Origin: Himantopus leucocephalus
Taxonomy: Eukaryota > Chordata > Aves > Charadriiformes > Recurvirostridae
Length of the DNA: 64,000 bases
Assembly (NCBI GenBank): GCA_003993805.1
Contig: RSEF01000001.1
Location: 64,298,093 to 64,362,092, forward strand
Direction of reading: 5' to 3'
A program made the translations under genes and the position numbers. Below the pieces are notes generated by a model. That model was not told where the DNA came from. It saw only the letters and a list, made by a program, of their open reading frames with translations, and searched no databases. Below are positions 50,782-62,005 of the stretch, piece by piece (the first letter of the stretch is position 1; every line of letters begins with the position of its first letter).

Positions 50782-50925
50782 GAAACAGTCCCTAGCCCAA
50801 AAGGATGGGGGGAAAAAAAAGGTGACATGCCTTGCCCAAGCTTACACAAGGGATCTTGTACAGAAAAAAGAACCAAATTCACATCTTCTGAATCCAGGCA
50901 ATAGCTACCCAGTCCAGACCATCCT
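50782..50925 (-). mobile_element. MIR-like (CORE) SINE fragment
   Basis: On the plus strand 'aggtgacatgccttgcccaa' plus 'gcttacaca' (50820-50848) is followed by 'gaaccaaattcac', then 'cttctgaatccaggca' (about 50885-50900). The reverse-oriented MIR consensus has 'aagtgacttgcccaaggtca', 'cacagctagtaag', 'cgaacccaggtct', then 'ctgactccaggcc' in the same order. MIR copies are ancient tRNA-derived SINEs shared across amniotes. This one is strongly decayed. The limits are approximate and the match is from memory. Confidence 0.55.
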
Positions 50926-53900
50926 TTTGTACGGTCCTTTTGCAATATCTGAATTATCTTGCCTGCAAGAAATCTAACACCTTGTGACCCAGCAGGGCCT
51001 GTGAAGGAGGGCTGAGTCAGTCTGTAAAATACAAGCTGAATTAAGACAAAATCAGTCCTGAAATGCAATTATCCTTTTTCTGTTCCTTGAAATATCTCCA
51101 CTCTCCCTGCCTTTCCCTACCTTCATTTCATGCCACTTGGAGTAAGATTTATTTTCAAGCAGAAGTAGTGAATTATGGTCACGGTGCTGCAGCCTCTCAG
51201 ACCTTATATATCACAGAAAGCTCTTTACTAGTGATGTGTTGCTAAGAGTATTTTTGCAAAAACTTCAGCTACTCCATGGAGATTTCTTTACACCACCACA
51301 ACGCAAGAAACAATTCATGTTATGGTGCTTGTGTAGGTGGGTATCTCTTCTCTTTGTTTCTGCTCGCTCTGTTCAGACTGGAGGATGTATTTCGGGGACC
51401 TAACGGGTGTCAAACAAGAATAGATTTCTTGGCAATGACTCATGGTCCCTGCCAAGCAGGAATTTTGAACACAAAGATTTTTTTCTACTCTGAGAACCAT
51501 TGAGGGAACAGCCCAACCCTAAATCTCGAATAGCTTTGGAGAGTCCCTCTTGGATGCCCTGATGTATCTTTTTGCCTTGCTTAAGGCAGAACTCCTGCTG
51601 ATTCACTTCCCAGTTTCACAAGGGAAAAAAGACAATGTATGCATAAGATACTGCCCTGTTGAGCAGTTGTGACATTCAGGTGTAATATGGTGACTATCAG
51701 GGTTGCCTACCTGCTCGCAACCACTTTGCCCTGCATCATCTGACTTTTGCAGCACAGAAGATCAAGCTCAAGGAAAAGCAGCTCTCTGCAAGGGCCTGGG
51801 CTTGCCTCATGTGATGTCAGGTACTCATACGAACTGGTAGCAGTAGCTGAGCACCACAGGCTTAGGGCCTTGCCCAGCAGAAACATTCCCGACACCCAAA
51901 CCCATCACATCCATCACCATGTAGCATACTATACAGAGGAATCATGGGACACAGACATTTCACCTTGGTCTGTTATTGACTTTTCCCCTGACTGCTGGAA
52001 CTATGGGCTCAGAGACACGGCCTTTGTCTTCCATTCATTCCCGACTGGGAGATGTTCATTCACAGGTCTATCCATGCAGCATGTTCAGCCAGACACTGCT
52101 TCCATAGTGAGAAGGAAAGAGGCTGAAAAAGAGAAGAGAAGGAACAGAGTTAGTTTATTGGGGAAATGTAGAGAAAATGCTTCAGAAAATTGCGGAGGCA
52201 GGTAATGAAGGCCCAGAAAATGGGATTTTAAAGTGTGGGACACTTCTGCCTTGTACTGAGTAAACCAAGACTTTTCTTACTTTTTGCAGGCTGCAGCACA
52301 GTGGTAAATCATACCCTGAGTTTCTAGCTACTACCGTCTAACCAAGCACCCTGCTTCACTTCAGTTTAAGTAGCAACACTTGATTAAATGCTCTGAAAGG
52401 TTCCTTTTCCCCATATTGAGAAGAAACAGAGATAGGGAACAACTTGGGCAGTAGCAATACAATGCCAAACCTTTTAACTCCACTTGGTTTTGTTTTATTA
52501 CCACTTTTAGCTATCTCAGTATTGCAAAGACTAGGAGTCGATGCCAGTTGCACGGTGGCTTGTGTTGCCTTGGTCAAACTTGTAGCAGAAAGACACCCTT
52601 GCTACAAAAGACCATGATGCAGATTGCATTTCTGCTGAGTTCTCGGCAGAAAGAAGAAGCTGTTTTTTTAGCCTACTCATTCTGAGAGATGGTCTGATCA
52701 ATGAGATATTGCTGGGGAGTGCTGACAAAGGGATTCTTGCACTGCATAATGGAAAGTACTCTATGGACACAGCAATTAGCCTGACATCTTCACCAGCATA
52801 AGACTGCCTAGAAAGCACATTTCCAAAGAAGTTTGTCTGTCCATTCACTGTAGTGTTGTGATGTTTTGGCTATTTGTTGTAGTACTTCAGTGGGAAGATA
52901 ACCTACTTCGGAAAAAATCTGGTCCTATAGATTTAGCCCTTTGAGTATTTGATTCTGGCTCTCGGAAATGTCTGTAAGTAAAGAAAAAAAAAAGGAAGGA
53001 AAAGCATTGTCTGATGATGCTGTATATCTGGAGAATGCCCAGCAGGGAGTCACAGAAAGATGCAAATCGGATTCTTTTTAAAAAAAAACCCAAACTCAAA
53101 AGAAAGATATTAATAATTGCAAACCAACCTCAAAAAGCCAAATTGAAAAATCAACCAACTGCAAATCAATTACATACAAATGGATAAAGCAGAGAAAGAA
53201 AGATACTGGTCGGCTGGTTGGTTTGTTTTGCTTTACTGTCTCCTGTCGCAGTGGATATGACACGCACATTAGCCCCAGATGAATTCATAATGATCAAGAA
53301 AGTCATTACATGACATGACAAATGAATTATTAATGACAGAGCACAGAGTAGAAAGCATCCCCTGAGCCAAGTGGTGGGCGAGGGGTTCAGCAGGCTGCAC
53401 TGCCAGGAGGGAACAGGGGTTCAGCTACTGGTCCCAGTCTCTTGCTCCCCAGAGATCAGGAGGGAGGATGACCCAGCATTGCCTGGTTAGTGTCTGCGAG
53501 GAAGGCAGCTCTTGCTGCCGTTTAGAACAGTCTTTCTGCTAACTGAAGACTGGCATTTTGTAGCTTCAACTAGTGTTTGCATCTTCATGATTCAGAAAAA
53601 TGCTTGTGAGTTGTACAGTGTCACACAGAGGACAATGGTGGGACGGGACTTCTGAGGCCATTAGTAGACACTAAAGCACATCAGGAGAGACAATGCAAGC
53701 AAAGACATCTGGTATGTCAACCACAATCTTAAAGAAAAGCAGGCGTTATGAAATGAGCAGCTGGTTACCTGCTGTTGCAAACCAGGTCCTTCACCAGATG
53801 CAAGAGCTAAGGCAGCTCCCACCTGCCCTTCCAAAACAAGTCTACCACATTCCTAAGCTGGCTGTTGCCAGTTGGATTCATGGGGCTTGGAGCTCTGCTT

Positions 53901-54634
53901 TCACTGATTCCTACCACCACCTGTGGGATGCAAGCACTTTTGTACTGCGGGGCTTTTAGTGGCTCTAGAGTTAGCTCAGGAAATGTTCCCAAGAATCACG
54001 GGGCAACAAAGACAGCTCTGTTTTTAAAACAAGCAAGGACTTGCAGAAGGCCAGCAGAGGCAAGCCTGGGAGTTTTATTCTGTCTGAGGCAGCAGTGTGT
54101 CTTCCTCCTTGGATGAGACCTTCCTCCTTCCCAAGGGAATTACTTAGGGGTGTTTGGAGCACAGTGGGGGAAGTTGAGCTGGTTTAAGTTGTTTCTTTGT
54201 TGAAAAAGTTTCTGCTGGGACAGCTGCTTTCAGTAGTGGTTGTACAAGGCAAAGAAAATAGAGATGCTGTCATCCCACAGCTTGCCTCCCTTGTGCACAT
54301 CAGACTTCCTAGAGCTGTGTCAGGAAACATTTTAGGGTAATTTGTTTAATTTATATCTCATCTCCTGGCTCTCTAAGGATTCCTGATGTTTAGGTTTCCT
54401 GAGTTCTCAGTAAGTAAATGAGTGTTTTGGCTTTTTCTCTTTACCCATTAGATTAAAATAATAAAAACAAAAAAGATAAAACTCATTGTGTCTGTAATGC
54501 ATGGTTTTCAATAGGTGGCAAAGGCAGTCAGTTGAATTTGCTTTATTAGCCACAAAAGGGAAGGACAATGGGTGATGCTGTGAGAGGGCACTGGGATTGA
54601 TCTGGGAAAATGCAAGAGAGGGGAGAAGCCCAGA
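50926..54634. other. Gene-free unique sequence
   Basis: No gene is recognised. The 152-codon frame at 51747-52205 and the 105-codon minus frame at 52531-52848 lack recognisable domains. There are A-rich low-complexity patches around 52981-52993 and 53080-53090. Confidence 0.5.
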
Positions 54635-54693
54635 GGGCTTGGGAAGGGAAGAGGGGAGTAGCTATGCCCACATGGGGGGGAAAAGGGAAAGGG
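54635..54693 (+). other. Two adjacent G-quadruplex motifs
   Basis: First motif (54635-54656): G-runs of 3, 3, 3 and 4 with loops CTT, AA and AAGA. Second (54674-54693): a run of seven G, then AAAA, GGG, AAA, GGG, which satisfies a four-run pattern if the long run is split. Both lie on the plus strand 17 bases apart, in a purine-rich stretch (about 54575-54760). Such motifs mark some promoters and origins, but no gene start is visible here. Confidence 0.7.
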
Positions 54694-57600
54694 AATGGCA
54701 AGGCCTGGGGCGCAGACCGGGAACTGTGGGGGAGCAAGGCTGCGTCTGTGGCTCAAAGTCCAAAATGAAGGGATTCGCGTGTTTCACTTAAATTGGAGAG
54801 AACAGCAGTTCTGTTGCCAGTTAACTCGATACAGACATACTGTCAAAGGAATATTTGTGCTCATGGAAAAGCCCCGGTGACGGCTCCAGCTGCGTTTTTA
54901 AACAGGGCTCTGTTTCATCGGCATGAAGGCTGGACTCGGCATGGAGGGATGGCATAGGCAGGGAGGACTCAGTTCACAGGCAGAGGTGTCTCCCACTCCC
55001 TCTCTGACTTGTGCCTGGCTTAACCTGCCTGCAAGGCTGTGGCCTGGGGTACGTTCCTCACCCATATGGGAGTCCTGTACCCCAGAGAGTTAGAGCTCAG
55101 CAAAGAGCAGCTTTGTGTTGCTTAATTTGCACCCCACTGGCATTAACGAGCACGTAATTTGCATAGAGCGCCTGCCTCGATGGCCTCCAGACCAGGAGGC
55201 ACATGATGTGCGTGGGGAATCACAGGTCCCCTGGTGTCACTGAGAGCGGCAGCGGCAGGCGGGTAGAATCCAAACAGGGGGGAGAAAGGGCAGCACTGTT
55301 CGAGGGGAGACGTCTCTGATGTGGCTACCGCTGGTGTCAGCTCAGAAGGAGAGGTCTGTCAAGAGAGGAGAGCAGGGGATGTGCAGCTACTCCCTTGTCT
55401 CTGCACCCCATGAGACCAGGCAATGCGAATGGGGGAGGCAGTCCCTCAGAAACCTTCATGCCCTCCCACAAATGCAGCCTGATGTATGGTTTCTTTTGCA
55501 TGTTGAAGCAGCAGCCTAACTACTGTGATATTTCCCCTGGCTTTTATACACCCTGTGGCTGGGCAAGAGGCATTACTAAACCCTGAGTGAGTGTGCTCCA
55601 TGTTTTAACTCTTCTCTGGCTGCACTCCCACCTTCACACAGCGACAGGAAAGGCAGGGCTGGAGCAGGACTCACCAGGCAGATTTGAGGCCCAAATGCCA
55701 AGAGCTTTCCTGGGAGCCACGTGAGCATTTACCCCCATGAGGGGGCTCTCATAGCTCACATCTCACGCACAATGTATTTTTCCAAGAAGGAAGGCTCCAG
55801 ACACAAGCACTTACAAGATGTACTGGGTGGCTCAGGACACTTCAGGAGATGTGAAATGTCGCTTTTTCATTCTGTCCTTAATTCTGCTGCTGCTGTTTCT
55901 TGGTGCCACCTTGCAAGGGCCACCTGGTTCTGGCTCATTTGTCCTGGAAAGGGTTCGAAGGAACACACCAGGAAGGTGACAAGGACAAAATAGATGAGAC
56001 CTCCCTGGTCTTTGCACAGCAGCTACAGCCCGTTCAAGTCAGGGAGGGTGAGACAGGAGCTAGGTTGGGCCTGCAATGCTCCTGGGAAAGTTCAAGGGAC
56101 CACCTTGTGTCATTTTATTCTGTCTCCCAAGCTCCTGAGAAACCTGCTGCTGCTGCAGCCATGTCTGCTGGCCAGACCTGGAGGAGTTAAAAGGATCCAG
56201 CAGGGCACAGAGAGGAGTCCCACCTTACCAAGAGCAGCCAATCCTGCATGCCAGGGTGGAAGGAGAAACTCAGTTACTGCCAGTCAGTTCAAGAAGGAGC
56301 AGCAGGCAGTCATTTTACTGCCTTTCATCTGGAGCTGTTTCAGTACTTGTATTTATTTCTTCGCTTTCTTTATGTCTTTCTCCCTATTAAAAAAAAAAAA
56401 AAAAAAAAAAAAAANAAGGGGATAAAAGGGAACAGCTCTTGTCTTCTATTATATTTGAAGGTAAAGGAATCAGAATGCAAATTAACAATAACACATCAAA
56501 ACAGAAATGATGATAACATCTAGTTAAGGCTGTTAAATTGCTCTTTCAGCTCTGGGGGTAAGAGACGAGTGTGGCAGTTCAGGAGCCTGAAAAGAAGCTA
56601 AGATTTGTATTTAACTTACAACTAAACAGCAGCAGAAATAAATACTCAGGAGACAATTAACGGTACCAGTGGAGACATATGCTAAGGGCTTGAGCTCATG
56701 AAGGAACAGGAGGGGCTGAGGGATGCCCCAGAGGGGACATTCTGTGGATGCCTCCTCTTCTCCCACAGGTAGAAACAGAGGAGGGAACATGATTTTTTAC
56801 TGTTCAAACTTCTAACAGTAATGGGAAAAACTCATAAATCTAGCCAGGGTATTTCACCCTGCTGTGAGCTCCAATTAAGGTTCCTGTCCCTCCATCACTC
56901 TGTTGTTCACCCTGTGCGGCGTGCATTGATCTGGGCTTCAGGTGCTGACAAATGATCACTCTGCCATCCCCAGCCGCTAGCTGCTGGCTGCTGCCGGTGC
57001 CAGGGCTGTCTCATTATTGAACTCTCTTTCTAGGTGCTCAGAGATGGCTGAGTTGCCTACTGCACCATTATGAAAGCCACAGATCAAGAAAAATTATTGT
57101 GCTGAGCTATTTTTCCCTCCTTTAAGACCTATTTTCTCTCTTTGTTTCTATCTGTCATTTACTTCAGCTACTACTGAGTTGCCAGTACATTGTCTCTTCC
57201 CTGTCAGAGATAATCTGCATTCTTATGGAACTGCCTGTTTCTTTCCATTTCTCATTTATCACTTTTACAGCTGCATGGCCAGCAAGAGAAGTGTTTCCAT
57301 GCCCAATATCTAGAGCAGCAGTTTTCAACTATTTGGCTTATGGAAACCCAGCAGTTCTCCAGTAGATGTACAAACTGCTTTAAAAATTAAATTAATGTGC
57401 ATTTCCTCCATATCTTTCTTTCAGTGCCTGTGAAACAGTCTACAGACAACAAAGATTTTGCAAAACACCTCTCTAGAAAGACCCAAATCCCCTTTGGGCC
57501 TCTATGTTTCACATGTTCCCTTTTTCTTCTCATTTTCCTCCCTTTTCTCATCTTCCTCCTTCTTCCACCTGGTTCTGTTTCTTTTCCCTCTCCCATACCT

Positions 57601-57788
57601 ACTCTTTTCCATACCTACTGACATCTATCTTTTCCTTTTAGCTCCATTGTCAAAATGGTGCAAAAACTCTTCAAAAGCGCTATTACTTTGCTGGTGAGTG
57701 TCTTCACCCATTGCCATGTCAGGAACGCTCCTGCTGCTCTGAATACATATTTCCCATGCTGCAGGGAGATATTAGTAACATATGTACA
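54694..57788. other. Gene-free, somewhat GC-richer sequence
   Basis: The interval 54700-55450 has more G, C and CpG than the rest of the window but falls short of a CpG island by eye. No exon is recognised. The 143-codon frame at 55994-56425 runs into a poly(A) tract (lysines) and is not credible. Confidence 0.45.
56389..56415. repeat. Poly(A) run with ambiguous base
   Basis: Twenty-six A residues precede an N at 56415. As at 16381, the ambiguity abuts a homopolymer and is probably a sequencing limit. No retrotransposon body ending here is recognised. Confidence 0.9.
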
Positions 57789-57850
57789 CATCAGTTGGAC
57801 TTGATTTTCCTAAAGGTCTTTTCCAACCTAAGCGATTCTATGATTCTATG
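57789..57850 (+). mobile_element. CR1 LINE 3' tail
   Basis: Only the last 60 or so bases of CR1 are present: 'gttggacttgattttcctaa', 'aggtcttttccaacctaagc', then 'gattctatgattctatg'. The tail repeats are intact, so this is a fairly young but extremely 5'-truncated insertion. The 103-codon frame starting at 57782 runs through it by chance. Confidence 0.88.
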
Positions 57851-59205
57851 CGGAGCCTTGTGCCTAAAGCAGCCCAGATCACACTAAGCACTGCCGGTCT
57901 TGGAAGGGCAATAACTCACACCATTCAGTCCCCCATGCAGAAATGGGCCAAGCAAAAGGGTTTATCTTTGGGAGGGATTTTTAATACAGATGTAATTGTT
58001 CCTGGCCATAACGCCAACCATTTGTGGGATTTCTTTAAACTCAAAAATGAGACACAGGTCTCACTAGAGACCTGTGTAAGAAGAAAGATTTAAAAGGAGA
58101 ATCTGATTACTGCTGATGTTTCCTCTGAAAGACTCACATGCATTAGTATTGCACAGCATTAAGTTTATCTGCCTGGGTAAATGTGGCTCTGGATTGAGGT
58201 CCTCAGGGCTTTCAAGCTAGGAACTTCACAGTAGGAAAGGCTAATCTAGATGCAATGTTGCTAGTCCAAAACATTCAGAAATATCACATCATTTCCCCAA
58301 AACCATGAGGTGAACCTTAAAAAAAACCCCTCACATCTAAAAACATAATAATTTTCTGGTTTTTGTGCCTTTGAATCACAAGTAGGAAGCAGGAAGAGAG
58401 CCCAGACATCTGTCCAACAGGACACAGTGTGAATGGGAGATGCTCAGCAAACCTGCAAATGAATTGCCTCCCAAAGAGGAATGATTGGAAAGGCGATTTG
58501 GCACCCAAATCTCTACCACTGTACTTGGCTGATCCCCCCATGTCTCAGCTAACAGTTGTGTGCAGGCTAGGTCTGCAGAGGTAGATGTATATGAATATTC
58601 AGGTACATATCAGGTCAAGCCCAGAGACTCGTTAATACAGCTTTGTAGTTTCCAAACTGGAACTAGCCTGCACCCACGCTTTTGGACATGGTCAGCTCAG
58701 CCTCTCCACATCTGTGTGCATACATGTGCCCAGTGATGCCTACGCTCTTTCAGCCACCCCACGTGGAATACTGGTGACCCTTCCTTTCCTGCCAGCCACA
58801 GGAGATGTTCCCATGTGCTTCACTCCTGCCTTCTCTCTCCTTTGTATATTTTCTATTCATCTCTGCCTTTTTGTCATTAGGCAGAACCTGGCATCAGAAG
58901 TGATTTTGTTGTTTCAGAGGAGTTCCCCACAGATCCAGAGATCCACAGCAAAGGGAATTTCGCAAGGCTGCAGCACTTGGCCCATGACTTGTCAAAGACT
59001 TACCTGTATGTATTTAACTTTAGGCACTCTGAAGACACACTTCAGGCAGCACTGAAGTCAGCTGAACTGCTCACAGAGCACAAAGTGCAGCGCGTGCTGA
59101 ATACATTGCATGATTGGAGCCTGAGGCTATAGACACTATGGGGCAGGACTTTTCTCCTTGCAGTTATTTCTGTCAGAATGATATCCCACTCAGACCGTGT
59201 GTTTC
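57851..59205. other. Gene-free unique sequence
   Basis: No gene is recognised. It contains the perfect hairpin listed at 58052-58077 and frames of up to 113 codons (58714-59055) without a domain. Confidence 0.5.
58052..58077. repeat. Perfect hairpin, 11-bp stem and 4-base loop
   Basis: ACACAGGTCTC (58052-58062), loop ACTA, then GAGACCTGTGT (58067-58077). The arms are exact reverse complements. It is the strongest short hairpin I noticed. No RNA gene, T-run terminator or transposon end accompanies it. Confidence 0.92.
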
Positions 59206-59276
59206 CCCTGTCCTCAAAGTGCTTTACAAAGGAAATCAGTACCAGCTGCATTTTGCAACAGAAGAAGCCGAGGGGG
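59206..59276. mobile_element. Possible ancient SINE/LINE fragment
   Basis: 'cctcaaagtgctttacaaag' (about 59212), 'ggaaatcagtaccagctgca', then 'ttttgcaacagaagaagccg' resembles the old amniote repeat pattern 'ctcaaagcgctttacaaa' ... 'cattttacagatggggaaac' 'tgaggc'. The family is not certain (MIR, L2 or another ancient element). Confidence 0.35.
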
Positions 59277-60571
59277 AGGAGGAGCATGGGGTACTAATGA
59301 GTCCTCTCATACATTTCCCACTTAAGCCCTGTCCCTGCAAAGTGGCTTGATGGAGGCACAAGGTGCTCTAAACAGTTGTCATATTTCCAGTCTCTCTTGT
59401 TAACATGATAGACGTGCTACAGCAAAACATGGTCTTTCAGGACATGAAATGCTCTTTTATTCCGTAAGTGATCCAGCCTGAGAAGCAGGCCGGTGCTCTG
59501 GGATGCTGGGCCTTCGCTCTTGCTAACATTACACATCATGTCACTGCAAAATGGCCTCTGTCACTGCCAAAGCTCGGGAATGCCTGTGGTAATTAAAAAA
59601 AAATAAAAATATTATTACACTAGATGTCACAGTCTGTCCCAGAGACAAATGTTGCTTATCTGTTTTGGGTTTGTTTTCTTCTTGTTGGTGGGTGGTTTTT
59701 TTTAACTGAACAACAGCCTTACAGCTGCATCAAGCAAGAGGCAATTGAATTTTCTTCCATGTTTTCACAACCGCTCTACAAATTGATAACCCCTTTTCTC
59801 CCTATCCCCCCCTCAAATGAATTAAATTAAAAAAAAATAAATGCAGGAAGCAGAGGTCCTCCCTAGAGATATAGGAGTAGAGTCTGCCTATACCTTTGCA
59901 AGTCTGAGCAGATGGTATTATCTGAACATACAAATCAGAATTATTATGCACTTTATAAAAAGGTACATCTAGTCTATGAATAAATTTAGCATGAAATTCA
60001 CTGTTCTCTTGAGACTCCAGGAATTAGTAAAAATTCACTTGCTGACTCCAAACAAATAGTTCTTATAGGTTTCTAAAGTAGAGACCATGTTCGCTTGGTG
60101 AAGTGTCTGGTGAAGAAAAAACCCAACCAAACAATTCTTCTGTCCTGCTGCTTGGAGTAATAATATTCCTACCACACTGAAAATCTTTTTAGGACTGAAT
60201 TTGGGTGAGAATGAGACTCCAGGTATGATTTCATACACCTTCAAGAAAAATGTTTGCTGCATTGTCATGAAGTTCTTATTGGTAAATTCAAGCAACCTAA
60301 AGTTTCAGGAAGCCCCAAAATCACGGATTTGATTAAAAATGTCCTGAGATTTTTAAAGGGAAAATTAATTTCAGAATTTCTTTCTTTTATTTTACTGCCT
60401 GGCTCCTGAACTCTTCAGGTTTCTTTTTCAGGGTTTATCTCAGCGTATGTGACAGCTTTTTTGTATGATAGCTGGGATTCACACATAACACACCAGGAGT
60501 TAGAAGCTAGGGTTTGATGAAAAACAGCAGGTTTTCCCAACAGTTGTCTCTGCTCTGTCATTTGACAAGCT
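59277..60571. other. Gene-free, AT-rich unique sequence
   Basis: No gene or repeat family is recognised. A-rich runs occur at 59596-59605 and 59829-59840. Frames reach 86 codons and have no recognisable features. Confidence 0.5.
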
Positions 60572-60900
60572 TTGCTAGCAGATTGAGGGAGGTGATCCTT
60601 CCCCTCTACTCCACACTGGTGAGGCCACAACTGGAGTGCTGGGTCCAGTTCAGTTTGAGCTGTCCAGTACAAGAGAGACATGAACGTACTGGAGAGAGTT
60701 AAATAAAGGGCCACGAAGATGATTAAGGGACAGGAGCGTTTCCCAGGCAGGTTGTGGAGTCTCCACTTTTGGAGATATTAAAAAACTGTCTGGACACAGT
60801 CCGGGGCAGCCTGCTCCAGGTGGCCCTGCTTGAGCAGGGGGGGTTGGACCAGATCACCTCCAGAGGTCCCTTCCAACCTCAACTAGTTTGTGATTCTGAG
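60572..60900 (+). mobile_element. CR1 LINE copy with internal deletion
   Basis: Landmarks run 'gattgagggaggtgatcctt', 'ctggtgaggccacaactgga', 'gtccagtacaagagagacat', 'gggccacgaagatgattaag', then jump near 60740 to 'cccaggcaggttgtggagtc', 'ctgtctggacacagtccggg', 'ggttggaccagatcacctcc' and 'cccttccaacc', ending 'ttgtgattctgag'. The usual 200-250 bases between the 'gatgattaaggga' block and the 'ggttgtggag' block, including the 'ttcagcctggagaag' landmark, are missing. The ORF2 frame is not kept. The left edge is a 5' truncation. Confidence 0.92.
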
Positions 60901-61341
60901 ATTCCCCTCTATTTTTCAAGATGTGTTCAGTGGCGTCCGTGCAACACACAGGGCTTCCTTCCTCAGGCATCTTTTGTTCAGACAAGACTCACGCTCACAG
61001 GGGCTAAGACTGTATAATTGTCCTTTGGTGTGTCCTAGAGAATGCACTGATCTAGTTAAAAATGCTAATTCTTATGGATACACTTGCACCAGGGCGGAAT
61101 CTTTGTACAGAGCAGTCCTCAAGCTGCAATAAGAACAATATTTTTCTTCATAGTTTTTAAAATTCTCACTTCTCTGCCCCTTTTGTGTAACGTTAAAAGG
61201 ATATACGTGCTGATTATTCCAAGTCGTTCTCAATTCTGCCAGCGCTGACAGCCCCCATTTCTTCATCAAGACAATAAGTTCCAACCAGTTTTGAAGTGAC
61301 TAGAATCAGCTAGAGGCGGGGAGTTGAAATACTACGGCATT

Positions 61342-61372
61342 AAAAACAAACAAACAAACAAACAAAAAAAAA
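61342..61372. repeat. (CAAA)n microsatellite
   Basis: Five consecutive CAAA units are followed by a run of A. Simple repeat. Confidence 0.92.
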
Positions 61373-61953
61373 TGAACAAACCACCTAAAATAAAAAAATC
61401 ACAGAATTACTAATAGTGAAAAAATGTGTCACCACCTAAACAGTCATGCGGTGCAGGTTCTGTTAGCTACAGCCCCAAACTCAATCAAACAGTTCTCAGA
61501 GAGAGACTGACTCAACAAACAAAACCTTTTCCAGCTCTGGGCTGATGTCATTGATGACATATTCAGTCTCGTGGTCACACATCAAAAGAAAATAACAAAA
61601 TAATAAGGGGTCTGGTTTGCCCCCAGTCTAAGAATAACTCAGGTTTACTCAAGATTTATGTTATTGGTGGGAAGTTGAATCTTGCTGTCTGAGCTGAGAT
61701 ACACTAAATTGTCTGTGTCCTGGAAAATAAGACTAATGAGAAAAAATCTATAATCCATGTGTTTCCTGTGTCAATGGTCTTATAGAAAGCTCACCACTTT
61801 CCTATGGACATATCTCTCATTGCTGTCAGCAGACTGCAATAGGATATCACTTTTGTGTGCCGTTCGTCTACCTTTTATAACAGAGTAATTCTACCAGAGT
61901 CAACAAAGGTACCCAAGAGAATCCACAGATGGGACTGAGGCATGTGAAAACAG

Positions 61954-62005
61954 GACCTGTCCGTAACCTCTGCGTTATAGACCTGTCTGTAATCTCTGTC
62001 CTACA
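61954..62005. repeat. Diverged 26-bp tandem duplication
   Basis: Units 61954-61979 and 61980-62005 both start GACCTGTC and share GTAA and CTCTG at the same offsets. They differ at six positions. A partial third unit (GAC) follows. Old local duplication. Confidence 0.8.

Noticed and set aside
55994..56523. Frames of 143 and 91 codons ending in lysine runs
   Set aside because: They translate through a poly(A) tract and an ambiguous base.
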